From contig OZ020308.1 of NCBI GenBank assembly GCA_963971305.1, positions 31,711,275-31,775,274 of the forward strand: 64,000 bases of DNA. The letters run 5' to 3'. This document shows positions 11,901 through 20,429 of this stretch, piece by piece (positions within the stretch are counted from its first letter, which is position 1; every line of letters begins with the position of its first letter). Origin of the DNA: Arcuatula senhousia. Its lineage: Eukaryota > Mollusca > Bivalvia > Mytilida > Mytilidae. A program made the position numbers and the translations under genes. The notes under the pieces were generated by a model. The model was not told the DNA's origin, did not search any database, and saw only the letters and a list, made by a program, of their open reading frames with translations.

Positions 11901-13135
11901 GTAAGCGGGAATGGACTTTAACAATTCTTCTGTATGTGGTCATCCATGCGGAAAATATAGGTCACAGCCAAAATCCGAAGCATACATTGTGCTTAGCATC
12001 ACTAGGTGCACCTACCATGCCAATATGATTGATGTGGCACTTGTCAGTAAGCGGGAATGGACTTTAACCATTCTTCTGTATGAGGTCATCCATGTGGAAA
12101 ATACAGGTCACAGCCAGCTTCTGAAGCATGCATTGTGCTTAGCATCACTAGGTGCACCTACCATGCCAATGTGATTGATGTGGCACTTGTTAGTAAGTGG
12201 GAATGGACTTTAACCATTCTTCTGTATGTGGTCATGCATGCGGAAAATATAGGTCACAGCCAAAATCCGAAGCATACATTGTGCTTAGCATCACTAGGTG
12301 CACCTACCATGCCAATATGATTGATGTGGCACTTGTCAGTAAGCGGGAATGGACTTTAACCATTCTTCTGTATGAGGTCATCCATGTGGAAAATACAGGT
12401 CACAGCCAGCTTCTGAAGCATGCATTGTGCTTAGCATCACTAGGTGCACCTACCATGCCAATATGATTGGTGTGGCACTTGTCAGTAAGCGGGAATGGAC
12501 TTTAACCATTCTTCTGTATGTGGTCATCCATGTGGAAAATACAGGTCACAGCCAGCTTCTGAAGCATGCATTGTGCTTAGCATCACTAGGTGCACCTACC
12601 ATGCCAATATGATTGATGTGGCACTTGTGGGTGCGGATGCCGACCGGGGGGGGGGTATCACATAAGCCCCCCTCACTTTTGTGAGGTGAGCTAAAAATGT
12701 ATCCAGTACTTGTACATATCAAACATTCTTATAAGATTTAAATAATTTCATAATGGAATAATATGGCACATACATGTACATGTACAAATGTACTATGAAA
12801 CCTGGGAAGCATACAATAATTTACCAACGATGTACTGGATACCCAACATGCCCAAATTACAAAAAAAAATCCATATAAATCTAGGTTTATTCCTGCTTCT
12901 AGCAAGTGTTTTTTGACTTAACCTTAAAAGTTAACAGAAGCCAGACGACGACAACAACGACAGCATCATACCATAATACGACCACAATTTTTTTGCGGTC
13001 GTATAATAAAAACCAAATTGGATTCACTATAAACTTAAGTTACAAATGTACAGACCTTTACTTTGTCACCACCTTCATCAAATATGTCACGTACAACATC
13101 TGACTGCAACGTATTAGGTTGAGATGCATCAACAC
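2874..13135 (-). CDS. Multi-exon gene region containing a ParB-like domain (gene-level span)
   Basis: Minus-strand exons with good splice signals lie at 13062-13135, 10771-10947, 7230-7935, 6182-6429, 4381-4448, 3493-3664 and 2874-2986. The joins 13062 to 10947 (phase 0), 4381 to 3664 (phase 0) and 3493 to 2986 (one base carried over) keep the frame. The joins 7230 to 6429 and 6182 to 4448 do not match in phase, so one or more small exons are missing or a border is wrong. The exon at 10771-10947 can end in its own stop, so this may be two genes in the same orientation: one ending at 10771, the other (ParB-like) from about 7.9 to 2.87 kb. The family is not known to me beyond the ParB-like core. 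Introns hold inverted-repeat elements and a satellite. Confidence 0.45.
3493..3664 (-). CDS. Internal coding exon of the ParB-like gene
   Basis: The acceptor TTGGTTGTAG is followed directly by ATGATG, and the donor is GTAAGT at 3492. The 57 codons plus one base have the alternating hydrophobic pattern of a small beta-rich fold (TATLTFDDFEAIITTSD, then VSGCVSVTFNSSDGETRV) and end in IRELEKVIFV. The exon joins in frame to the terminal exon at 2986. It has an ATG at its start, but the preceding acceptor argues that it is internal. The function is unknown. Confidence 0.65.
4381..4448 (-). CDS. Possible small internal exon
   Basis: The acceptor GAATGCAG and donor GTAACA bracket 68 nt encoding DNSFHTISKSISDKFGQARH and three more residues. 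It ends in phase 0, matching the exon start at 3664. Its start needs one base from the previous exon, while the exon at 6182 ends in phase 0, so an intervening exon or a different border is needed. Confidence 0.35.
4512..5097. mobile_element. MITE with TIRs starting AAAGGAG(A/T)AGAGCCACGAA
   Basis: The left end AAAGGAGAAGAGCCACGAAG is mirrored at the right by TTCGTGGCTCTACTCCTTT. The match continues imperfectly (GGCCCAAAA against CGGGCCAATTTGAGG). The element is about 586 bp with an AT-rich interior and no ORF. It sits in an intron of the minus-strand gene. Confidence 0.65.
5100..5512 (-). repeat. Hairpin-headed tandem-module repeat, reverse copy
   Basis: On the minus strand a degraded head (TGTCTTGCCTGCCACGAATG, then GGTGAGACATAGGTATTG) is followed by a GGCAGCAGCAGCGGCGG run. 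Modules follow with CACCATATTTGGTATGCAG and ATCAATATGCTCCTGCAGTC. The last phrase recurs forwards at 56.7 kb. The head resembles the complete copy at 44330. Confidence 0.6.
5513..6125 (-). repeat. Interspersed repeat, reverse orientation
   Basis: Read on the minus strand, it starts at about 6122 with a phrase close to GTGAGCTATTGCC(T/A)TCACTTGG, which heads the forward copy at 62511. It ends near 5515 in the AAGAGGCACCATGGTGTCTG motif. It includes a CCCCTATAAGGGGTCATCTG phrase shared with the block at 674-1290. No coding potential. Confidence 0.5.
6182..6429 (-). CDS. Internal coding exon of the ParB-like gene
   Basis: The acceptor TTATTTCTTTTCAG and donor GTAGGT bracket 248 nt with an open frame. 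The product is basic and probably alpha-helical (VIRFLATKLSRRNYLLFSTI, then ASKFEPLRGLAEPVMFEQLS, then LANTSCKRTDWLEFKNSCQK). It looks like a helical DNA- or protein-binding segment, but I do not recognise the family. It starts two bases into a codon, which does not fit the phase-0 end at 7230, so a small exon between them is likely. Confidence 0.6.
7230..7935 (-). CDS. ParB/sulfiredoxin-like domain exon of an uncharacterised eukaryotic protein
   Basis: This is the longest minus-strand exon (706 nt), with acceptor CTTTTGTTTTTTAG and donor GTATAT. The translation begins with an acidic stretch (SDDEDEDDNESLSD, then SVSDDDQDHEDQ), then about 180 residues with a ParB-like pattern: a strand pair ending in IFIIDGNHNAMAQKIA (compare the DGxHR..A box of ParB and Srx folds), then SSEEALILGTSRNEDASLSL and EKVDLVRRYL, which match the box III and helical region of ParB proteins. 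The usual Arg after DGxH is Asn here, so catalysis or nucleotide binding is doubtful. Eukaryotic ParB-like proteins are uncommon and their roles varied; I infer a nucleic-acid or nucleotide-related role only weakly. The start codon is in an upstream exon. Confidence 0.6.
8311..8515. repeat. Interspersed repeat fragment
   Basis: This holds the AACAAGAGGATCCCAATGAG and CCTGAATTGCCCATCTGGTC phrases, then a GGTAGCAAGCAGTGCCCTAG phrase also found near 1130, 30950 and 55610. It abuts the inverted-repeat element at 8516. Noncoding. Confidence 0.5.
8516..8864. mobile_element. MITE with ~75-bp TIRs
   Basis: The left end (ACAACT.GTCCGATTTAACTATGGACTT, continuing to GCAAACACAACAATGAAAAT) is mirrored almost perfectly at 8785-8863. 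The arms are 75 bp or more around a ~190-bp interior with no ORF. Arm conservation suggests a fairly young insertion. The target duplication could not be fixed. Confidence 0.75.
9540..9645 (-). repeat. Hairpin head of a TATACGACCGC-type repeat, reverse copy
   Basis: On the minus strand a hairpin (TTTTATACGACCGCAAACAA, paired with TATTGTTGTATTA) is followed by GGTATGATGCTGTCGTCG. The same head occurs reversed at 12.98 kb and forwards at 52.93 and 62.13 kb. Confidence 0.55.
9801..9996. mobile_element. Small inverted-repeat element with GGCGCGGATCCAGGA end
   Basis: It opens AGGCGCGGATCCAGGATTTC and closes GGACCCGGGCCGCGCCT, giving a GC-rich terminal inverted repeat around an AT-rich core. A second copy in the opposite orientation is at 48887-49042. 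Noncoding. Confidence 0.65.
10771..10947 (-). CDS. Minus-strand coding exon, possibly terminal
   Basis: The acceptor TGCATTGTTATTTCAG precedes 58 codons and a TAA at 10771. It joins in phase 0 to the exon at 13062-13135. The product has hydrophobic and Cys residues (LILEGKEFTLGCEKLKKTTL, FGCCIDDKKSLMNFWNDTSG) and a basic end (QRFVQMYKNRFNKKL). An AATAAA overlaps the last codons. If this exon is terminal, the gene ends here. Alternatively a weak donor near 10797 could splice on towards 7935. I do not recognise the family. Confidence 0.5.
   Translation of the reverse strand, partial: LILEGKEFTLGCEKLKKTTLFGCCIDDKKSLMNFWNDTSGFLKQRFVQMYKNRFNKKL
11596..12630. repeat. 146-bp tandem satellite, seven units
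   Basis: The phrase GTGGCACTTGTCAGTAAGC starts at 11596, 11742, 11888, 12034, 12180, 12326 and 12472, with a truncated eighth start at 12618. The spacing is exactly 146 bp. Units 3 and 5 are near-identical (with AAAATCCGAAGCATACA), as are units 4 and 6 (with AGCTTCTGAAGCATGCA), so the middle of the array shows a 292-bp dimeric higher-order repeat. Open frames inside it (61-89 codons) are by-products of repetition. It lies between two minus-strand exons. Confidence 0.95.
12930..13010 (-). repeat. TATACGACCGC hairpin head, reverse copy
   Basis: A hairpin with arms TATACGACCGCAAAAAAATT and GTGGTCGTATTA is followed on the minus strand by TGGTATGATGCTGTCGTTG. This is the same head as at 9.6 kb (reverse) and at 52.9 and 62.1 kb (forward). 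Confidence 0.6.
13062..13135 (-). CDS. Minus-strand internal exon
   Basis: The acceptor TTTTTAG and donor GTAAAG bracket 74 nt encoding VDASQPNTLQSDVVRDIFDE and GGDK. The exon starts two bases into a codon and ends in phase 0, which fits the exon starting at 10947. The upstream part of the gene was not identified within the window. Confidence 0.45.
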
Positions 13136-13206
13136 CTAAAAAGGAGATTGATAATTGTACTTCCAAAAAACACACTTTCAGCATTGCAGAGGGTGCATCA
13201 TTGTCA

Positions 13207-13457
13207 GGCCGTCCTTAAAAAATTGTTGGTTTGCTGTTTTTCAACCGACTCACTGTGAAACCTACCGACTCAAAAAATTTTATCACCCTCTCTGGGAATA
13301 ATTTTATTTTATTCTATTTTAGCATACTTTCTATAAAAATAAGCACTTTTTTGCTTTTTTCAGAAAAAAAATTAATTCACCTACCTACATTTGTACCTAC
13401 TCACATTGGAAAATGTGAGTAGGTAAACAGCAAACAAATATTTTTTTAAGGATGGCC
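13207..13457. mobile_element. MITE with GGCC(G/A)TCCTTAAAAAA TIRs and TCA duplication
   Basis: The left arm GGCCGTCCTTAAAAAATTGT (with GGTTTGCTGTTT) is mirrored by AAACAGCAAAC and AAGGATGGCC. TCA flanks both ends directly. The 251-bp interior contains a secondary palindrome CCTACTCACATTGGAAAATG. Noncoding. Confidence 0.7.
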
Positions 13458-13459
13458 TC

Positions 13460-15390
13460 AAGTCATAGATTTCCAAATGTTGTTTACGGCTGTTCAAATA
13501 GTGCAATTTTTGCAACACATGTTCAATGAGCAATAAAGAAAAACATAAATAAAGATCCTCTCATGGCATGGATTTTAAATTCAATTCTTTTAATTACAAT
13601 AAATTGAAAATATAATTAAATGCTTTTGTAAATATCAGTTTATTTTTTCAAGTTTCTCACACAAACACAAACAAATAACATAATTGTGTCACATTCACTT
13701 ATTCCAGATCTCATTATTATCTATTAATTATCTAGCTAGTTTACTTTAATAAGACAAAATGTGGACAGAATTGACTAGAAAATGTAACTGGATTAAAATA
13801 TCGATATCCTAAAGAAAACACATCTCAATTCTGTCAACTTTTATTAAATCTAAATCTGATTCAGTCTAAATTACACAATGCTAAATTAATGGAATACTAG
13901 GTACACATCAAATCGAAAAAGTCAGAATAATTTGTTCATATACATGTACATTTATATAAACTCTCTAAAAAAACTAAGCGATAAAGGAACAGCTGGTTCA
14001 TTTTTTCAAGGAATTCATTAAATGATTGTGGATTTACATACTTATGGGATGGAAAAATTAATACCAATAATGATTATGAAACAGCATATACAAATTTTAT
14101 TGACTAGTTTTGCCAACATTGGATTGTGACCTTAAACCAATCAACAAAAGCAATAAAATTTTAAATTATTCAAGAACACATTTGAATATGAAGAGTATTT
14201 AAACATTTTATCATTCTCTGCAGCTTTATTAGCTCTCTCAATCACCACTATAAAGAAAGGGAGAAAAAAGTTTTATATCACTATGTTCCACCATTGTATA
14301 TGAGAAAGCAACATTTACCAAAATTTTACCACAGAAGACTAATATCGGGACTCCTGGTTGAAACTGTAATTCCCTCTTTTCTCCCTAAGTCATGTCGATG
14401 TGCATAGGTGTATGTGATATTATAAAATATAACTTAATTTATGTACATGCATTATCTAGTTATGAAAATTTTGTTAAATTTATAAAAGGGGACAGTATAA
14501 ATCTTTATCATTTATTGTATTTAAATTATTATCTTGATATTCTGCTAATTAAATTTGAGATCTGCGATAAGAAAATATGGTGTTTTGTTTTGAATACATT
14601 GTATACTTTTCTAAAATTGCATCTTCTAAGGTGACAACTTTTCACATGTTCTCACCTTTTTAGCTACTTTTTTAAAGAGTTTCAGTGTTCCATTTAAATA
14701 CATTAATTAATGTAGTTTATTATATCCCCTTGTTGTATTTTATTGATACTATTAATACTAATTTATTAGTATTATACTTAATTAGTTTTTAAAAGTACAG
14801 ACACAGTGAACATTACATTTGTAAAAACTCTGTTGACTGCTACTGTTTCTTTTTTTTGGTCACAAACTCTGTTTGAACAGAGACTGTAATTCACGGTGTA
14901 AGATTGCAGCCCGAGATTGTAAATTGGGTCGTTAAACGGTAAAAACCATAAACGTTTAAATATCAATTTTTCAAAAAATATAAAAGATATTGAAAAAATA
15001 ACTTTGATTGCACATGTAAGAATGTTTCATCTTTTACAATATAAAAATAAAATAAGATTCTATTTTTAAATTTGAAAAAGTTTTATTGAAAAAACTAGAC
15101 ATACTAAAGTTATCAACATTGACAGTGAACTTGTCATTTTCGTGAAAATATAATGGTTTGTCGACTTCAAACCTTTTTCAATATTGCAGATCTATGTGAA
15201 AAAAAAATAAATGTGATTGCACATACATTGTATAATGAAAAGATTCCTCTTTTTGAATATCTAAATTTTTACATTAAACAATTTGAAACTAAAATGCCTT
15301 TTAGGATTTAATAGGCCCTTGACCTAATTAAACTGAATATACTGCAAATTACTGAACTTGCAGAATCTCTCTGGTTTGAAGTTTATAAGA
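13460..15390. other. AT-rich stretch without recognisable genes
   Basis: No exon with convincing borders was seen. Frames of 60-80 codons here have low-complexity AT-driven composition. Confidence 0.4.
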
Positions 15391-15435
15391 CCATGGAAGT
15401 ACTATCTAGACTAGATAGTACTTCCATGATAAGAC
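15385..15435. mobile_element. 37-bp perfect palindrome with 7-bp direct repeats
   Basis: CATGGAAGTACTATCTAG, a single A, and its exact reverse complement occupy 15392-15428. ATAAGAC lies immediately outside on both sides (15385-15391 and 15429-15435). The shape is that of a minute insertion with a 7-bp target duplication. Shorter relatives are at 29465, 31183 and 45636. Confidence 0.8.
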
Positions 15436-15539
15436 CAAGGTCAAGGAATTACATAATTCCTTGATAACACCACAGGGGCTTGTGTACAGTTTACATACAC
15501 ATGTAATGGGTCCATTAGTACAAAATGTATTACAGATAA

Positions 15540-16735
15540 GATCAGCTCCAGCAGATTTACCATGTTTTAATGTTTTAGCTGCTTTTTTGATTTCTTCAGC
15601 TGTTATATCATTATTGAGTACAGTATGTGCTCTTCTTTATCAGATTCTAATACTTGAAGTTTGTTGTTAAGTATTGAGATTATGTGATTATGGAAACCTG
15701 GACAAAATCACCCTCATTTGAAATTGAAATTAATTTTATTTATAAGGTTCCAGAAGTATTTGGGGTCTTTATCCATGTTATAATTTAGTTTATCATACAT
15801 TAGTTTTTTATATTTATTTTCTTCATGTTTACATAATTGTCTATACTTTGAACGGTATGAATTATAGAATGCTTTTCCTGTAAGTTCCATTTCCAGGATG
15901 TTTATTGACCAGAGAACAATAGTTTTTGACAGTTTGAGATCATGAATTGAGTCAGAAAACCAAGGCTTTCTTGGTTTCTTTGGTTTATTTTTGTGAATGT
16001 TTCTTTTTAAAAATTTGGTTGATTCGTGCGCAGTGTCAACTAGAATTTTATGTAGTTTTCTATCAGCCATATCACTGTCTGTAAGATCTTTGTACATAAA
16101 GTCTTTCAGTTTTTATAAAACAGGTGGGCTTTAAATATTTTTTGTATAGTTACTAATTGCTTCTTCATCCCATATCAATTTTCCTGGGAGGGGTTCAAGT
16201 TTTGCATAACTTTCAGCTATATTTGAGTTATGAAAGCAAGTAAATAAAGAGATACTGATTGGACAGTGGTCTGATATGGGGGTGAAGTCATGTACATTAA
16301 AATTTCCAATACTTTGAATTAGATCAATACATGTAGATGCAATAGCATAATCAACTACATGTACACTTCATCCATTATATGTTAAGCAAGTATATTTACC
16401 TAATAAGTCACCTATAGTTCTACCATTAATAATTCTTAAACTACTTTAATTGTCTTGGATGAATATCACTAGATTTGATTCCTCTTGATCCACTTCCTTG
16501 TCTAATAGACCCTTTCACGGTTATTGCAGCCATATTGGATAGGGGGCAATTTTTTTGAAAGGAGGAGAGAATATTATACAAAATCGGGAAAATATATGTG
16601 TGTTGCTAAGCAATAGAGCTGTTTTTATGACATTTTCCCGAATTTTTGCCCCCTATTCAATATGGCTGCAATAACCGTGAAAGGGTCTATTTATTGTGAT
16701 GAATTTCAGTGAAGTTTATAATTGTTTACCCCCCC
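15540..16735 (-). pseudogene. LINE (CR1/jockey-type) endonuclease-to-RT linker fragment, interrupted by a MITE
   Basis: On the minus strand 15714-16097 is open and encodes the region between endonuclease and reverse transcriptase (KPRKPWFSDSIHDLKLSK, then MDKDPKYFWNLINKINF). Upstream at 16100-16500 a broken frame gives the endonuclease end with DFTPISDHCPISISLF, which carries the SDH motif. Stops break the frame on both sides and the RT core is absent. The MITE at 16508-16687 interrupts the fragment. A dead 5'- and 3'-truncated copy. Confidence 0.75.
16508..16687. mobile_element. 180-bp MITE with ~44-bp TIRs and TA duplication
   Basis: GACCCTTTCACGGTTATTGC and the following bases down to GGGGGCAA are mirrored at the right (TTGCCCCCTATTCAATATGG, then GTGAAAGGGTC). 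TA flanks both ends, as for Tc1/mariner-type elements. It lies inside the LINE fragment, so it is the younger insertion. Confidence 0.8.
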
Positions 16736-17165
16736 CCCCCCCAAATCACATACCAGAAACAAGTGCCTGTGTATTTCATGTACACACCAGGAATATTTGA
16801 TGCCCTTTTCACTATCATAACCAAAAAAATGGAGGGCATCTGTGTAAGAATGTAGAAATTTCATACACGATTCAAAAGGACATAGTCATATATACATGTA
16901 CATGACTTGCCAAGAGTGAATTCTTCGGATCAACATGATCGCAGTTGTTCGGCCTGCATCATAAAGTATCCAACCTTTAAAACCAAGATGTGTAAACCCC
17001 AACATAATACAAATGTACATCCCATTTGTTTTTTGTCCACCTATAGTAGGCTGTACTTAGTTATTAGGTTCCAAACGCTCTGAACACTCCGAACATAAAT
17101 CGAGTGACTCGGAACATGTTCTGCTTGTTCCGACTGAGGAGGTGGTGTAGCTTGAACAGTTACAA

Positions 17166-17174
17166 AATCAAGAT
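17166..17174. other. Left 9-bp target site duplication of the Mutator-like element
   Basis: AATCAAGAT lies directly before the TIR start GGGTCGTAC and is repeated exactly at 21694-21702 after the other TIR. Nine bases is the usual duplication length of Mutator-like elements. Confidence 0.9.
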
Positions 17175-17410
17175 GGGTCGTACTAAAGACCTGAAAAGAC
17201 CTGAAAAAAAGACCTGAAAAGACCTGAAAAATATTACATGCCTATATTCATTTTTGCATAACTTTTTTGTTTCTCGATAGATTTGATGAAAATAAATTGA
17301 TATAGAAACAAGAAAAATATGAGATTTGTACCAGATATATGGTTTTAATTTCAATAAATATTTGCATCCCAAAAACTGGACCTGAAAATGAATTTGAAAA
17401 GACCTGAAAG
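17175..17410 (+). repeat. Left TIR of the Mutator-like element
   Basis: It contains five or more copies of GACCTGAAA within the first 240 bp, then AATATTACATGCC and TTGCATAACTTTTTTGTTTC, all found inverted at the right end. Confidence 0.85.
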
Positions 17411-18541
17411 AAAGAAAATCTTACCAATTGTTATTCAATTTAGCATACCATTTTTGTTTTCTAATGAATTTACTTGAAATGAACAGATTAAGAAACTACA
17501 CAAATATAGACATGTTAGCAGGTATCCAATTTTATTTCAAAACATTATTTAAAAAACAAATATTTGGACCTGAAATTTAATTTTGAAAAAAAACTGAATG
17601 ACCTGGAAAAAAAACAAACATACCTTCTATTTTTCTAACAATATATGTAAGATTCTTAAAAAAAAATATTTATCAATATGATTATGTTTGTTCATTTAAT
17701 TAATTATCTTTCTAAATTAAAAGCCTTGGTTTGACTGAAATTTAATAAGTAAATATAGTGAGTGATCATAGTACTAATTTGTTTACAGAAGTTTTAGATA
17801 TTTATTTAATTCGTCCCATAATTGTTCTATATTGTTTACTTAAATTAGTGAAAACTTATTTATCTGTAATATAGCTTATAATTTAAGTTCTGTTTAAAAA
17901 AAGTTAATTAATGAGGTTTATGAACAATCTGCATGGTGTATAGAATATTTACATGATCTTCGGGGATTAAAACAGATTGGAAAATTATTTTTTTTAAAAA
18001 TGCACATTTTTTTTTATTATTTTTAATTCTTATTATTTATGTTTCTATTCTTTATGATTTTAAAGATATTTTTATACTTAAATAATAGAGGTGATATGGT
18101 TTTCAATACACATAGTCATACAGGGAATTCTTTTGAATATACACATGGATTTACTCCCCCCTGGGTATGTTGATTAGGGGTTGATTTATGGCTTCCTAGT
18201 TGTATATTGCAGGTATTGAACGGTATTGAACGGTAAATGATTGTTAATTGTCATTCAATCATTATCCTTGAGTGACCATAAAAAATATTGTTGTCCAAAC
18301 AGAAATTGTTTTGACAACAATCATTCGATTCGAGGAATTGTTTTGAAAGCGCAAAAAATGAATGGTTATACAGACAGTTTGTCAAAACACCTTTTTGTAA
18401 AAGGTCCAAAAATTAAGACAGAGAAAGTGTTTTTACTATTAAAACTTCCGAAGCCCTATTCTGCCCTTTTCCCATAAATTCAGAGGAAAATTATCATTGT
18501 TCCACTTTTGATTTTAAATCAATACCTTACACATATCCATA

Positions 18542-20428
18542 ATGTCAGACGTCTTAGTAGCCGGTCATAGCCAGACCAAGTACTTTCACCAGTACCTTAG
18601 CAGCAGCTTTCGAATTGTCTCCCGTTCGAGTTTCACGGTCCAGCAGATGTTGCCAGAGATAGAAGACCTTGTTCCTAACTATAAAGTGGCCGTACTCCAC
18701 CTTGGTGCCAACAACCTAGCCACAGATTCTGTACAAGAAACAATACAGCACTTTGCTCATCTTGTGCAAAGCATCCAGAGACTTAACCCAGACATCCACA
18801 TCCTCATTTCTTTTGTGTTCTACTATGATACAACATTTAAACTTGGGGACTTAGTATTCAGAAATATAATTTTCGAACAAAATCCTATTATGCCAGTTGC
18901 TTTTTTGATCCATGCTCGTAAGAAGGAAAAGGTCCACGATAAATTTTTTGACTTTGTATCGTCAACTTTTCCAAAGATATCAAGGAAGTCTGTACCGTTC
19001 GTCACAGATAGAGAGGTCGGTATTGTAAATGCGATTTCAAGTCAGTTTCCGAACTGTGACGTTCTTATGTGCTGGAATCATTTGATAAATGACTTCAAGT
19101 TTAATCTACAGAAGAGTGGAGCCGATGCAGACAATATAGCCGTCTATATTTCAAATCTAAGAGACCTTCTCCGTTGTTCAAGTGAAGAAGAGTACACGAG
19201 TAAAAGGAATGAACTTGTTACCAAATGGACAAAATGTGTTTACACATACTTTCTGAAAATCGAAAAAGACATATTAAAACATTGTGGTAAATGGATTATC
19301 GAAAAATACTGCAACTTATACGACCCTTTCTCTGGAATAACCAACAATCCGTGTGAAAGTATGAATGCTGTCATCAAGAGATTCAACAACTACCGTGAGT
19401 TACCCGTTGACTGTTTTGTTTTGAGCATGTACTATCTTCAGAATTTTTACATTGCCGAACTTCAGCGAGGACTTGCAGGGATTGGAAATTTCAGATTGAG
19501 GAATACTTTTCAACATGCCAAAATACCAAAAGATGAGATATTCGTTCCAAAACATCTTGTGCGACCAGATGATATTGTTAAACATGTAATGGACTCGATA
19601 AATTCTGTAAGAGATCATTCCAAAAATCAGTCTGAAGCTACTCCATCTGAGCCTATTATGATTGCGATTGACTCTGACATGTCTGAGGCTATTCCATCTG
19701 AACCAAACATGAAAAACACAGACCTCGCTGTTCGACTGGCCGAGTTTACTGATCCAATGGATAATAATATTGATGAAATCCAAGAGAGTGAAACAATCGA
19801 AGAAAACAAAAAAGGGTCGCCACTTAAAGAAGAAATGATAGATGTCAAGTTTCAATCAAATGAAATAGAAAAAGAGAATATTTCACAAAAATCACTCGCC
19901 AAATTGACTGTTGAAAATGGAAAAGTGACTTTTGTTGAACAGCAAAAGGCTTTCATGGTAAAAGGAAGTCAGGATAAAGTATATGCAGTAACCTTATTGC
20001 CGAAAGAGACGTATCAATGTCCATCTACATCTGTGCTCCATATAAAACTGCCTGAAATACAACAACAAACTAATGGACATGATTGTGGACTCTATGCTTT
20101 AGCAAATTTAATACAATTCTGCTATAATTCGGGATATGATACAACTGGAAAGACTAATTTTATAGAACATTACATGCGAGACCATCTTATAGATTGCTTA
20201 GAAAAGGGACATTTCACACCTTTCCCTCAAAGTCCAATAACTTCCTGTTCTATTAAGATCCATCATTCCAAAATAGACTGTAACTGCTCTTGTGGAAAGC
20301 CAGACATCTTTGAAAACATGGTCGGATGTGAAGCCAAAAGAGGAAGAGTTCCGTGCAGTAAATGGGTACATGAAAAGTGCGCTGGTATAACACCAGGGGC
20401 AGAATGGTTTTGCAGAGAACATAGATAG
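18542..20428 (+). CDS. MULE transposase ORF fused to SGNH-like, SWIM-like, Ulp1-like and PHD segments
   Basis: Single-exon ORF of 628 codons. Residues 1-90 resemble the first half of an SGNH hydrolase: VLVAGHSQTKYF (block I, GHS for GDS) and HLGANNLATDS (block III); the C-terminal DxxH block is missing. Residues 91-300 are a MULE transposase core with all three acidic residues: D96 in YYDTTF, D156 in VTDREVG and E272 in NPCESMN, plus CWNHLINDFK at 177-186. Residues 360-450 are a polar linker with a repeated SEA.PSEP. Residues 470-500 look like the start of a SWIM zinc finger (AFMVKG, then VTLLPKETYQCPSTS) and run into the C-terminal half of a Ulp1-type protease (QQQTNGHDCGLYALANLI, Cys515). 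The His and Asp of that triad are absent. Residues 580-627 form a PHD-like finger (CNCSCG, then CSKWVHEKC, then WFCREH). Abrupt joins suggest deletions that kept the frame. It is the transposase of its host element. Confidence 0.85.
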   Translation: MSDVLVAGHSQTKYFHQYLSSSFRIVSRSSFTVQQMLPEIEDLVPNYKVAVLHLGANNLATDSVQETIQHFAHLVQSIQRLNPDIHILISFVFYYDTTFKLGDLVFRNIIFEQNPIMPVAFLIHARKKEKVHDKFFDFVSSTFPKISRKSVPFVTDREVGIVNAISSQFPNCDVLMCWNHLINDFKFNLQKSGADADNIAVYISNLRDLLRCSSEEEYTSKRNELVTKWTKCVYTYFLKIEKDILKHCGKWIIEKYCNLYDPFSGITNNPCESMNAVIKRFNNYRELPVDCFVLSMYYLQNFYIAELQRGLAGIGNFRLRNTFQHAKIPKDEIFVPKHLVRPDDIVKHVMDSINSVRDHSKNQSEATPSEPIMIAIDSDMSEAIPSEPNMKNTDLAVRLAEFTDPMDNNIDEIQESETIEENKKGSPLKEEMIDVKFQSNEIEKENISQKSLAKLTVENGKVTFVEQQKAFMVKGSQDKVYAVTLLPKETYQCPSTSVLHIKLPEIQQQTNGHDCGLYALANLIQFCYNSGYDTTGKTNFIEHYMRDHLIDCLEKGHFTPFPQSPITSCSIKIHHSKIDCNCSCGKPDIFENMVGCEAKRGRVPCSKWVHEKCAGITPGAEWFCREHR

Positions 20429-20429
20429 A

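Noticed and set aside
11619..12612. Overlapping 61-89-codon plus-strand frames with almost identical sequence
   Set aside because: They are products of the 146-bp satellite. The period is not a multiple of three and each frame stops within about one unit and a half.
11596..12630. CRISPR-like look (regular repeats)
   Set aside because: The whole 146-bp unit is conserved with no short repeat/unique spacer alternation, in a eukaryotic context.
19400..19855. A 151-codon minus-strand frame under the transposase
   Set aside because: It lies fully within the plus-strand MULE ORF, has biased composition (Phe/Trp-rich) and no family resemblance.
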